Positions 15,703-22,864 of a stretch of DNA of 64,000 nucleotides are shown in pieces. Below the pieces are notes generated by a model. The model ran no database searches and was not told the origin of the DNA. It saw nothing but the letters and a program-made list of their open reading frames with translations. The translations under genes and the position numbers were made by a program. The stretch spans positions 1,798,001-1,862,000 of the forward strand of contig NZ_CP151637.1 in the NCBI RefSeq assembly GCF_038397755.1, written 5' to 3'. Origin of the DNA: Microbacterium sp. LWH7-1.2. GTDB taxonomy: Bacteria; Actinomycetota; Actinomycetes; Actinomycetales; Microbacteriaceae. Numbering within the stretch: position 1 is the stretch's first letter; the number at the start of each line of letters is the position of its first letter.

Positions 15703-17367
15703 ATGTCTCCCGCCATGAGCACCGTCTCGGCGCACGTCGCCCTCACCCTCGCCCGCCACATCGATCACGTCTTCGGCGTGATGGGCAACGGCAACGCGTA
15801 CTTCCTCGACGCGCTCGAGCGCTCCACCGACGTGCACTTCACCGCCGTCCGCCACGAGGCCGGCGGGGTCGTCGCCGCCGACGCGTACCACCGCGCCTCC
15901 GGGCGCCTGGCCGCTGCGACCGCCACCTACGGTGCCGGCTTCACCAACACCCTCACCGCGCTTGCCGAGGCGGTGCAGGCTCATGTGCCCCTCGTGCTCG
16001 TCGTGGGCGACGAGCCGACCTCCGGGCCGCGCCCGTGGGACGTCGACCAGATCGCCCTCGCATCGGCTGTCGGCGCGCGCACCTACACGGTCGGGCGAGC
16101 GGATGCCGCGGCCACGACGATCATCGCCATCGAGCACGCGCTCACCTACCGGGTGCCGACGGTGCTCGCGATCCCCTACGACGTCGCCGCGCGCGACGCA
16201 GGCCCCCTCCCCGAGGCCCCGGAGCCGCGCCTGCCCGCGCCTCTCGTGCCCGCCGGACCGTTCGCCGAAGGCGCGGTCGAGGGACTCGTCGAGGCGCTCG
16301 CCTCAGCGGAGCGGCCGTTCCTGCTCGCCGGCCGCGGAGCGTGGATCTCGGGCGCCGGCGAGGCCCTGGGCGACGTCGCCGATGCGGTCGGCGCCGTCAC
16401 GGCGTCCACCGCCCTCGGCCGCGGCATCTTCCCCCGCGGCGAGTTCGACCTCGGCGTGACCGGCGGCTTCGGCGCCGAAGGGGCCATGGCGCTCGTGCGC
16501 GAGGCGGATGTCGCCGTCGTGTTCGGAGCGTCGCTGAACCAGTTCACGATGCGGTTCGGCGACCTCTTCGCGCCCGGCACCCGGGTGTTCCAAGTCGACG
16601 TCGCGCCCGCCGCGACCCATCCCCACGTCGGCGGCTACGTGCGCGGCGACGCGGCCGTGGTGGCCCGCACGGTCGCCGACGGGCTGGCCGCCCGGGCCGG
16701 CCGGGCCAGCGGCTGGCGGGAATCCGTCGATCTCATGCCGCTGCGGGCATACGAGCCCGGCGACCACCTCGCCCCCGACGGTCGGCTGGACCCCCGCGCA
16801 GTCGCGGCACGCGTCGGCGAACTCCTGCCGGAGGACCGGGTCGTCGTCTCGGACGGCGGCCACTTCATCGGCTGGGCGAACATGTACTGGCCCGTCGGAT
16901 GCCCCGACCGCATGATGATGGTCGGCACGGCGTTCCAGTCCATCGGGCTCGGCTGGCCGTCGGTGCCCGGCGCCGCACTCGCGAAGCCCTCGGCGACGGT
17001 CGTGCTGACGACGGGCGACGGCGGCGGGCTCATGGCCCTCGCCGACCTCGAGACCGCTGTCCGCGTCGCCGGCGGCCGGGGGGTCGCGGTGGTGTGGAAC
17101 GACGCCGCCTACGGTGCGGAGATCCACCTCTACGGGCTCAAGGGTCTCGCGCAGGAGCCCATGCTCATCCCCGAGGTCGACTTCGCCGCGCTCGCGGCCG
17201 GCGTCGGGGCCGAGGGCGTCGTCGTGCGCACCCTGGCCGACCTCGACCGGCTGGCGGAGTGGACGGCCGAGCCCGCAGCATCCCGTCGATTCCTCGTGCT
17301 CGACTGTCGCATCTCGGGCTCGGTGATCGCGCCGTACCAGCGCGAGATCATCCGCGTGAACTCCTAA
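15703..17367 (+). CDS. Thiamine-diphosphate enzyme (acetolactate synthase-like)
   Basis: 554 residues in the three-domain order of the IlvB/benzoylformate decarboxylase superfamily. The catalytic Glu lies in VRHEAGG (Glu52), a central FAD/DHAP-type domain follows, and the ThDP site is GDGGGLMALADLETA ending in NDAAYGAE. The superfamily decarboxylates 2-oxo acids or ligates aldehydes. The C-terminus does not look like catabolic or anabolic AHAS, and no regulatory subunit is nearby. Placement between the monooxygenase/IclR unit and the paa cluster hints at an aromatic 2-oxo acid such as phenylpyruvate or benzoylformate, but this is a guess. ATG 15703 follows AAAGG. Confidence 0.8.
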   Translation: MSPAMSTVSAHVALTLARHIDHVFGVMGNGNAYFLDALERSTDVHFTAVRHEAGGVVAADAYHRASGRLAAATATYGAGFTNTLTALAEAVQAHVPLVLVVGDEPTSGPRPWDVDQIALASAVGARTYTVGRADAAATTIIAIEHALTYRVPTVLAIPYDVAARDAGPLPEAPEPRLPAPLVPAGPFAEGAVEGLVEALASAERPFLLAGRGAWISGAGEALGDVADAVGAVTASTALGRGIFPRGEFDLGVTGGFGAEGAMALVREADVAVVFGASLNQFTMRFGDLFAPGTRVFQVDVAPAATHPHVGGYVRGDAAVVARTVADGLAARAGRASGWRESVDLMPLRAYEPGDHLAPDGRLDPRAVAARVGELLPEDRVVVSDGGHFIGWANMYWPVGCPDRMMMVGTAFQSIGLGWPSVPGAALAKPSATVVLTTGDGGGLMALADLETAVRVAGGRGVAVVWNDAAYGAEIHLYGLKGLAQEPMLIPEVDFAALAAGVGAEGVVVRTLADLDRLAEWTAEPAASRRFLVLDCRISGSVIAPYQREIIRVNS

Positions 17368-17374
17368 CGGTTTT

Positions 17375-17510
17375 GGCGACTCGCCAAGACACGTCGGTCA
17401 CAAGGTGTGATCCTGGCGAGTCGCCCTGATGCGGTGAAGCGGCAGCGGTGGTCGATTGGTGGCGAGTCGCCAAAAACGTCGGCCGCGCCCGCGAATTCTG
17501 GCGAGCCGCC
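17375..17510. repeat. Four copies of the GGCGA-S-TCGCC palindrome
   Basis: 11-bp near-palindromes at 17375-17385 (GGCGACTCGCC), 17415-17425 and 17461-17471 (GGCGAGTCGCC), and 17500-17510 (GGCGAGCCGCC), about 40-46 bp apart, fill the gap between two convergent genes. The first is flanked TTTT...AA and the third and fourth by ...AAAA, that is, opposite orientations. They could be terminators, a protein-binding cluster or a repeat family. Confidence 0.75.
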
Positions 17511-17561
17511 AAAAGCCGGGAGGGAGGCAGCAGCAGGCAAGCAGGCAAGCAGGCGCGGCGC

Positions 17562-18323
17562 TCACTCGCCCGTGAAGTCGGGCTTGCGCTTCTGCTGGAA
17601 GGCGGCGAAGCCCTCGCGGTAGTCGGCGGTGCTGCGCAGCGCCTCCTGGCCGCGGGCCTCCTCGGCGACGGCGTCCCACAGCCGCTCGCCGCGCAGGCGC
17701 GCGATCAGGCGCTTCGAGGCGACGAACGCGGCCGTCGGTCCCGATGCCGCGAGCGTCGCCCGCTGCAGCGTGAAATCGAACACCTCCTCGACGGGCATCG
17801 CGCGGCTGAACAGGCCGGCAGCGACCGCCTCGGCGCCCGACATCATCGCGCCGGTGTAGATGAGGTCGAGCGCGCGGTGCGCACCGAGCCGCTCGTAGAG
17901 GAGGGCGTGGCCGCCCGAGTCCAGCATCGCTCCGAGGCTGGCGAACGGCGAGCCGATCTTGGCGTCGTCCGCGACGTACACGACGTCGGTGGCGATCGCG
18001 AGTCCGAGACCCACGCCGAGGCACGCGCCGTGGACGGCCGCGAAGGTCGGCGCCGGGAACGCGGCGATCCGCCTCATCAGCGTCTCGACGCCGGCGAGGT
18101 ACTCGGGCACGTCGTCGGTCACCGGGTCCACGCCGGCGATGTCGCGGCCCGCGCAGAACGCCCGGCCCTCGGCGCGCAGCACGAGCGCACGCACCCCGGA
18201 CTCCTCGGCGCTGCGGTACGCGGCATCCATCTCCCCCAGCTCGCGCAGCGACAGCGCGTTGAGCTTCTCCGGCGCGTTGAGGACGACTTCGGCGACGTCG
18301 CCGGTGATGGACAGTTCGATCAT
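17562..18323 (-). CDS. paaG: 2-(1,2-epoxy-1,2-dihydrophenyl)acetyl-CoA isomerase, crotonase family
   Basis: 253 residues of the enoyl-CoA hydratase/isomerase fold. It should isomerise ring-epoxide phenylacetyl-CoA to the oxepin, the step after PaaABCE. The assignment rests on residues: both hydratase glutamates are absent (GVGLGLAIATD and GSPFASLG replace GGGxEL and PExxLG), while Asp in AMLDSGGHALLYERLG aligns with the catalytic Asp of PaaG. Oxyanion-hole blocks AFCAGRDI and HGACLGVG are present. It is the last gene of the paaABCDE operon, 10 bp after paaE; ATG 18323 follows GAGGAGG. Confidence 0.82.
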   Translation of the reverse strand: MIELSITGDVAEVVLNAPEKLNALSLRELGEMDAAYRSAEESGVRALVLRAEGRAFCAGRDIAGVDPVTDDVPEYLAGVETLMRRIAAFPAPTFAAVHGACLGVGLGLAIATDVVYVADDAKIGSPFASLGAMLDSGGHALLYERLGAHRALDLIYTGAMMSGAEAVAAGLFSRAMPVEEVFDFTLQRATLAASGPTAAFVASKRLIARLRGERLWDAVAEEARGQEALRSTADYREGFAAFQQKRKPDFTGE

Positions 18324-18333
18324 TCGTTCCTCC

Positions 18334-19530
18334 TCAGACGTCGTAGTCGACGACGACGGTATCGGTCGTGGGATGAGACTGGCACGTGAGCACATACCCG
18401 CGCTCGAGTTCGTCGGGCTCGAGAGCGTAGTTCTCCGTCATCGTGACCGATCCCTGCAGCAGGCGCGCACGGCACGTGCCGCACACGCCCCCGGCGCACG
18501 CGAACGGCACGTCAGGACGTACTCGCAGCGCGGCGTTGAGGATCGACTCGTGCGCGGCGACCGGGCTGTCGACCGCCTGCGACTGCCCGTCGAGCGTGAA
18601 CTCGATGCGCCTCACCGGCTCGTCCTTCGCGACGACCACCGGGCGCCCCGCCGACGGCTCGGCGCGATCCCCCTCGCCGGTGGTGAAGAGCTCGTAGCGC
18701 ACGTGCGCGGGGTCGACGCCGATGTCGGCGAGCGTGTCGCGGCAGAGCTGCACGAGTTCGAACGGCCCGCACAGGAACCACTCGTCGACGGTGTCGGGCA
18801 GCACGAGGTCGCCGAGGATGCGGCGCAGCCGCGGCTCGTCGATGCGGCCCGAGAGCAGTGGCGCGGTGCGCTGCTCGCGCGACAGCACGTGGTGCAGGGC
18901 GAGCCGGGTCGGGTAGCGGTCCTTGAGGTCGGAGAGCTCGTCGAGGAACATGACGTCGAGGCTCGAGCGGTTCGTGTACACGAGCGTGAACCGCGACGTG
19001 CGCGACCGGGCGAGCACGGTCGCGGCGAGCGCCATGAGCGGCGTGATGCCTGATCCGGCGGCGATCCCCGCCACGTGCGTGTCGTCCAGGTCGGCGAGTT
19101 TCGAGGTGAAGGTGCCCTGCGGGCTCATCACGTCGATCTCGTCGCCCACCTTCAGCTCGGTCTGCGCCCAGGTCGAGAACCGACCGCCGAGATCGCGCTT
19201 GATCGCGACGCTGATCGTGCGCGGTCCGTCGCCCCCGCCGCCGGAGTCCTCGGCGCGGCACAGCGAATAGGAGCGGCGCACCTCGTGCCCGTCGAGCACC
19301 TTTCGCAGGGCGACATGCTGCCCGGCGAGGTAGTCGAACTCGTCTCGTGCCTGCTCGGGGATCGCGAACGTCACCTCGACCGAGGCGTCCGTCAACGGAT
19401 GCACCGCCGCGACCCGCAACGTGTGGAAGCGCGCGCGGTGCTTGGCCCCGCGCGGACCGCCGACGGCGGTCGTGAGCAGTGTCTCGGCGATGCGCTCGTT
19501 CTCGCTCGCCGCCGCCTCGCCGGGCCGCAT
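18334..19530 (-). CDS. paaE: Phenylacetyl-CoA epoxidase reductase subunit PaaE
   Basis: 398 residues: an FAD-binding FNR-type domain (RRSYSLCRAED, AGSGITPLMALAA), an NADP-binding domain (WFLCGPFELVQLCRD) and a C-terminal plant-type 2Fe-2S ferredoxin domain (CAGGVCGTCRAR plus a distal Cys in YVLTCQSHP). It passes NADPH electrons to the di-iron oxygenase PaaAC. The start codon overlaps the paaD stop by one base (TGATG), showing translational coupling. At about 398 residues it is a little longer than E. coli PaaE (356), mostly at the N-terminus (MRPGEAAASENERIAETLL). Confidence 0.95.
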   Translation of the reverse strand: MRPGEAAASENERIAETLLTTAVGGPRGAKHRARFHTLRVAAVHPLTDASVEVTFAIPEQARDEFDYLAGQHVALRKVLDGHEVRRSYSLCRAEDSGGGGDGPRTISVAIKRDLGGRFSTWAQTELKVGDEIDVMSPQGTFTSKLADLDDTHVAGIAAGSGITPLMALAATVLARSRTSRFTLVYTNRSSLDVMFLDELSDLKDRYPTRLALHHVLSREQRTAPLLSGRIDEPRLRRILGDLVLPDTVDEWFLCGPFELVQLCRDTLADIGVDPAHVRYELFTTGEGDRAEPSAGRPVVVAKDEPVRRIEFTLDGQSQAVDSPVAAHESILNAALRVRPDVPFACAGGVCGTCRARLLQGSVTMTENYALEPDELERGYVLTCQSHPTTDTVVVDYDV

Positions 19531-20153
19531 CAGTGCACCTTGAAATGGTCGAAGGGCTCCAGACAGGCGCGGCACTCGTAGAGGGCCTTGCACGACGTCG
19601 AGCCGAACCGCGCGAGCTCGCGGGTGTCGAGCGACCCGCAGCGCGGGCACCGCACCGACAGCTGAAGGCGGATCGGCCCGCTCACCGCCGCACGCCCGGT
19701 GGGCGCAGCGATGCCGTACTCGACGAGCTTGCGCTTGCCGGCATCCGTCATCCAGTCCGTGGTCCATGCGGGGGCGAGCACGAGCCGCACGTCGACGTCG
19801 TCGAAGCCGGCCGACGTGAGCGCGAGCACGAGGTCGTCGCCGATCGCGTCCATCGCCGGGCAGCCCGAGTACGTCGGCGTGATCGTGACGGTCACGCGTC
19901 CCTCGTCGACCACGACGTCGCGCAGCACGCCGAGATCCTCGATCGTGAGGACAGGAACCTCGGGATCGAGGACGGATGCCGCGACCTCCCACGCGCGATC
20001 GGTCAGGGCATCGGCAGCCGGCCGCAGACCGGGGTTGCTCGGACGCTCAAGGCGTTTCGGCTCTGCGTTCCGACTCGCACGCTCGCTCAACGACCGCGTT
20101 CCTCGCTCGCTCAACGACCGGGAAACTGGCTGGGGCGGCGGTGCGGTCACCAT
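19530..20153 (-). CDS. paaD: Phenylacetyl-CoA epoxidase maturation subunit PaaD
   Basis: 207 residues: a MIP18/DUF59 iron-sulfur assembly domain (AWEVAASVLDPEVPVLTIED, TPTYSGCPAMDAIGDD) and a C-terminal zinc/Fe-S ribbon with four Cys (CPRCGS and CKALYECRAC). PaaD matures the epoxidase rather than being part of the catalytic core. Oddity: residues about 10-40 (SRSLSER, GTRSLSER, ASRNAEPKRLERP) are encoded by a duplicated copy of the 45-bp repeat also found in paaA and paaH. This N-terminal extension is absent from the core family. The ATG at 20153 overlaps the paaC stop. Confidence 0.93.
   Translation of the reverse strand: MVTAPPPQPVSRSLSERGTRSLSERASRNAEPKRLERPSNPGLRPAADALTDRAWEVAASVLDPEVPVLTIEDLGVLRDVVVDEGRVTVTITPTYSGCPAMDAIGDDLVLALTSAGFDDVDVRLVLAPAWTTDWMTDAGKRKLVEYGIAAPTGRAAVSGPIRLQLSVRCPRCGSLDTRELARFGSTSCKALYECRACLEPFDHFKVH
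20051..20125. repeat. Compound copy of the translated SRSLSER element, in paaD
   Basis: On the plus strand: GCGTTTCGGCTCTGCG followed by two GCTCGCTCAACGACCG words, ending in CGGGAA. It is a diverged double copy of the element at 21291-21335 and 25851-25895. It is read in the same frame as the others and gives SRSLSER twice in PaaD. Confidence 0.75.
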
Positions 20154-20971
20154 GTCGCCCCCGGGTGCCGCCGGGCGAGCACATGCATCTCGGCGAGCAG
20201 GTAGCCCAGCGTCGGGAAATGCGATCCGCGCCGCCCGCCGGCCGACGACATCGGGGTGGCAGGCGCCTCGAGCTCGGCCTCGGCGAAGACCGCCGCGATC
20301 ACGGTGTCGAACGGCGCCTGAAGTGTCGATGGCCGCACGGCGATGCCGTCGAGGCGCTCGGTCAGCGGCTCGTCGCGGAACAGCTCGCCCACGTACGGCC
20401 ACACATCGCCGATCGCGCGGAGCATGCGCCGGCGCGACTCGTCGGTGCCGCCCGCGAGGCGCAGCGTCCACTGGACGGCGTGGTCCCGGTGGTACTCGAC
20501 CTCCTTGACCGCCTTCGCGGCGATCGCGGCGAGCGTCTCGTCGGACGACCCCTGCAGCGCCGTGTACAGCTCGAAGAGGTAGACGGATGCTGCGAGCTGA
20601 CGCGCGATCGTCTGCGCGAAGTCTCCGTTGGGCTGCTGGAAGAGCCACGCGCACCGGAACTCCGGCTCGTCGCGCCAGTAGGCGAGGTCGTCCTCGGTGC
20701 GATCGTCGTAGGTGCCGGCGTACCGCAGGAACGAACGCGCGTGACCGAGAAGGTCGAGCGCGATGTTGGCGAGCGCGACGTCCTCCTCAAGCTCGGGAGC
20801 CCGGGCGATCCACGCGCCGAGCTGCTGCGAAAGGATGAGCGCATCGTCGCCGAGCCAGAGCGCGTAGTCCGCGACGTCCGCCGTTGCGGCGTGCCCCTCG
20901 GCACCGGCCAGCTCGGCCGAGAGCTCGACCTGCTCGACGGTCACGTCGCCATGCGGGAGTTCCTCGATCAC
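20147..20971 (-). CDS. paaC: Phenylacetyl-CoA epoxidase structural subunit PaaC
   Basis: 274 residues, ferritin-like helical subunit that pairs with PaaA in the oxygenase core. Family blocks: YALWLGDDALILSQQLGAW, ALANIALDLLGHAR, VEYHRDHAVQWTLRLAGGT. The start is GTG at 20971, overlapping the paaB TGA (GTGA); the end overlaps paaD by 7 bp. Length is close to E. coli PaaC (248), with a short C-terminal extension rich in Ala and Gly. It follows paaA and paaB in the normal order. Confidence 0.93.
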   Translation of the reverse strand: MIEELPHGDVTVEQVELSAELAGAEGHAATADVADYALWLGDDALILSQQLGAWIARAPELEEDVALANIALDLLGHARSFLRYAGTYDDRTEDDLAYWRDEPEFRCAWLFQQPNGDFAQTIARQLAASVYLFELYTALQGSSDETLAAIAAKAVKEVEYHRDHAVQWTLRLAGGTDESRRRMLRAIGDVWPYVGELFRDEPLTERLDGIAVRPSTLQAPFDTVIAAVFAEAELEAPATPMSSAGGRRGSHFPTLGYLLAEMHVLARRHPGATW

Positions 20972-21273
20972 AGGTGCGGCACCCCCTCGGACGCCGTGTA
21001 GTACGTGGCGTGCCGGTAGTTCTTGCCCGCGGGGCTCTCGAAGAACGCCCCCTTCGAATCGGGATCGCTCGTCGTGATGGCGTCGGCGGGCACGACCCAG
21101 ATCGACGTGCCCTCCCCCCTGCGCGTGTAGAGATCGCGGGCGTTGCGCAGCGCGAGCTCCGCATCGGGCGCGTGGAGCGACCCGGCGTGCACGTGGCTGA
21201 GTCCGCGGTTCGCGCGGACGAACACCTCCCACAGCGGCCAGGACTCTCGCGGCGAAGCGCCCGGTGTGGTCAT
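20968..21273 (-). CDS. paaB: Phenylacetyl-CoA epoxidase subunit PaaB
   Basis: 101 residues, the usual size of PaaB, the small subunit that bridges PaaA-PaaC heterodimers. Typical sequence: [55 protein letters not shown] 21273 overlaps the paaA stop (ATGA) and its own stop overlaps the paaC GTG, so paaA-B-C are tightly coupled. Confidence 0.96.
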   Translation of the reverse strand: MTTPGASPRESWPLWEVFVRANRGLSHVHAGSLHAPDAELALRNARDLYTRRGEGTSIWVVPADAITTSDPDSKGAFFESPAGKNYRHATYYTASEGVPHL

Positions 21274-22280
21274 GATCCAACCTCCATCGTCGGCTCGGGG
21301 CGTTTCGACTCGCTTCGCTCGCTCAACGACCGGGAGGCGAGCTGCTGCTTGCGGGCGTACTCGGCGGCGGCCTCGCGCACCCAGGCGCCGTCCTCGTGCG
21401 CGTTGCGGCGATTGCGGATGCGCTCGACGTTCATGGGGCCGCGGCCGGCGAGCACCTCGTGGAACTCGGTCCAGTCGATCTCGCTCGTGTGCCACCGCTC
21501 TGCCTGCTCGTCCCACCGCAGCTCCGGGTCGGGAAGCGTCACGCCCAGCACTTCGGCCTGGGGCACCAGCATCCCGATGAACCGCTGCCGCAGGTCGTCG
21601 TTCGAGAAGCGCTTGATCTTCCACTGCATGGACTGCGCCGAGTTCGGGGACTCGTCGTCAGGGGGCCCGAACATCATCAGCGACGGCCAGTACCAGCGGT
21701 CCACGGCATCCTGCGCCATCTCGCGCTGCGCGGGCGAACCCTGCATCAGCGTCAGCAGGATCTCGAACCCCTGCCGCTGGTGGAACGACTCCTCCTTGCA
21801 GATGCGCACCATCGCCCGGCCGTAAGGGCCGTACGACGCGCGGCACAGCGGCACCTGGTTGCAGATCGCGGCGCCGTCGACGAGCCAGCCGATCGCGCCC
21901 ATGTCGGCCCACGTCGGTGTCGGGTAGTTGAAGATCGACGAGTACCGGGCCCGCCCCTCGATCAGCTGCTCGGTCATCTCGTCGCGGGTGATGCCGAGGG
22001 TCTGCGCCGCCGAGTACAGGTACAGCCCATGGCCCGCCTCATCCTGCACCTTCGCCATCAGGATCGCCTTGCGCTTCAGGCTCGGCGCCCGCGAGATCCA
22101 ATTGCCTTCGGGCTGCATCCCGATGATCTCCGAGTGCGCATGCTGCGAGATCTGCCGGATCAGCGTCTTGCGATATGCGGCCGGCATCCAGTCCCGCGGC
22201 TCGATGCGCGAGTCGGCCTCGATGATCGCATCGAACGCCGCCTGCTCGGCGGCTTCGTCGATCAGCATCTCGGTCGTCAT
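21270..22280 (-). CDS. paaA: Phenylacetyl-CoA epoxidase catalytic subunit PaaA
   Basis: 336 residues. It is the di-iron oxygenase subunit that epoxidises the phenylacetyl-CoA ring. Ferritin-like iron ligand blocks are visible: a Glu in [27 protein letters not shown] (E-x2-H type), and [18 protein letters not shown] 22280 has AAGGAG about 6 bases upstream. Oddity: the last 20 or so residues after EYARKQQLA ([15 protein letters not shown] then TMEVGS) come from the 45-bp repeat at 21291-21335, so the C-terminus is longer than in relatives. The upstream region carries a TetR-type operator. Confidence 0.96.
   Translation of the reverse strand: MTTEMLIDEAAEQAAFDAIIEADSRIEPRDWMPAAYRKTLIRQISQHAHSEIIGMQPEGNWISRAPSLKRKAILMAKVQDEAGHGLYLYSAAQTLGITRDEMTEQLIEGRARYSSIFNYPTPTWADMGAIGWLVDGAAICNQVPLCRASYGPYGRAMVRICKEESFHQRQGFEILLTLMQGSPAQREMAQDAVDRWYWPSLMMFGPPDDESPNSAQSMQWKIKRFSNDDLRQRFIGMLVPQAEVLGVTLPDPELRWDEQAERWHTSEIDWTEFHEVLAGRGPMNVERIRNRRNAHEDGAWVREAAAEYARKQQLASRSLSERSESKRPEPTMEVGS
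21291..21335. repeat. Translated 45-bp SRSLSER element at the paaA 3' end
   Basis: Plus-strand words GCGTTTCGACTCGCTTCGC and TCGCTCAACGACCGGGA; about 43 of 45 bases match the copy at 25851-25895. Read on the minus strand it encodes [15 protein letters not shown] with TTG, CGA and AAA codons that are rare in this genome. Confidence 0.88.
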
Positions 22281-22294
22281 CGTCGACTCCTTAT

Positions 22295-22316
22295 TTACAG
22301 ACCGTTCGTTCAGTAA
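22295..22316. promoter_or_regulatory. TetR/PaaR-type operator upstream of paaA
   Basis: On the coding strand, TTACTGAACGA then ACGGTCTGTAA, an imperfect inverted repeat just before the paaA ribosome-binding site. The half TTACTGAACGA is identical to that between the TetR gene and paaF (26698-26715), so the same repressor probably controls both operons. Confidence 0.7.
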
Positions 22317-22338
22317 GTCTACTACGGACTTCGCCACG

Positions 22339-22425
22339 GTGCGGAAAGACGGGTGCGTCACGGCGACGCGCCGGAAACGGATGCTGCGCCCCAGCGCGTC
22401 GCGTCACCGGCCCGTGTTTCGGCAG
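22339..22425. repeat. Long imperfect palindrome between paaI and paaA
   Basis: Left arm 22339-22374 (contains GCGGAAAGACGGG and GTCACGGCGACGCG) pairs with right arm 22390-22425 (contains CGCGTCGCGTCACC and CCCGTGTTTCGGCAG). The loop holds a GGATGC word. The arms match those of the element at 27501-27587. It lies at the end of the paaI transcript and may act as a terminator. Confidence 0.75.
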
Positions 22426-22438
22426 CCCGTTGCAGAGG

Positions 22439-22864
22439 TCAGTCGGTTCGGTTGGTTCGGCGCGTGGTGAAGGACCGACCGCGGAACTCGGCGACCACAT
22501 CGCCGGTCTCGTCGGTGACGGTGACGTCGTACAGGCCGTTGCGGCCCGAGAGGATGCGTCGCCGCGCGTGCGCGGTCAAGGTCTGGCCGGCGTGGGTGGC
22601 CTTGAGGAACGTGATGTCGGCGCCGGCGGCCACCGTGACGTCGTCGTCTTCGTTGCAGGCCATCGCGAACGCGGTGTCGGCGAGCGCGAACACCATCCCG
22701 CCGTGCGTGATCGCGAACCCGTTGGTCATGTCGTCGCGCACCCGCATCGACACGACGGCCTCGCCCGGTTCGTCGCGCTCGACGAGCATGCCGAGCGCGG
22801 CCGAGGCGCGGTCGCGCTGCAGCATGCGGCGCTGCCCGACGAAGTGCGCGGCGGGGTCGCTCAT
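22439..22864 (-). CDS. paaI: Phenylacetyl-CoA-pathway thioesterase PaaI
   Basis: 141-residue hot-dog thioesterase. The PaaI signature NGFAITHGGMVFALADTAFA holds the catalytic region (HGG and the Asp of ADTAF). PaaI hydrolyses dead-end CoA esters of ring-hydroxylated phenylacetate and frees trapped CoA. ATG 22864 overlaps the paaZ stop (ATGA), so it is the last gene of paaF-paaH-paaZ-paaI. Confidence 0.93.
   Translation of the reverse strand: MSDPAAHFVGQRRMLQRDRASAALGMLVERDEPGEAVVSMRVRDDMTNGFAITHGGMVFALADTAFAMACNEDDDVTVAAGADITFLKATHAGQTLTAHARRRILSGRNGLYDVTVTDETGDVVAEFRGRSFTTRRTNRTD

Noticed and set aside
17375..17510. CRISPR array from the regularly spaced GGCGAGTCGCC copies
   Set aside because: Repeats are 11 bp and palindromic, spacing varies, there are only four, and no cas gene is near.
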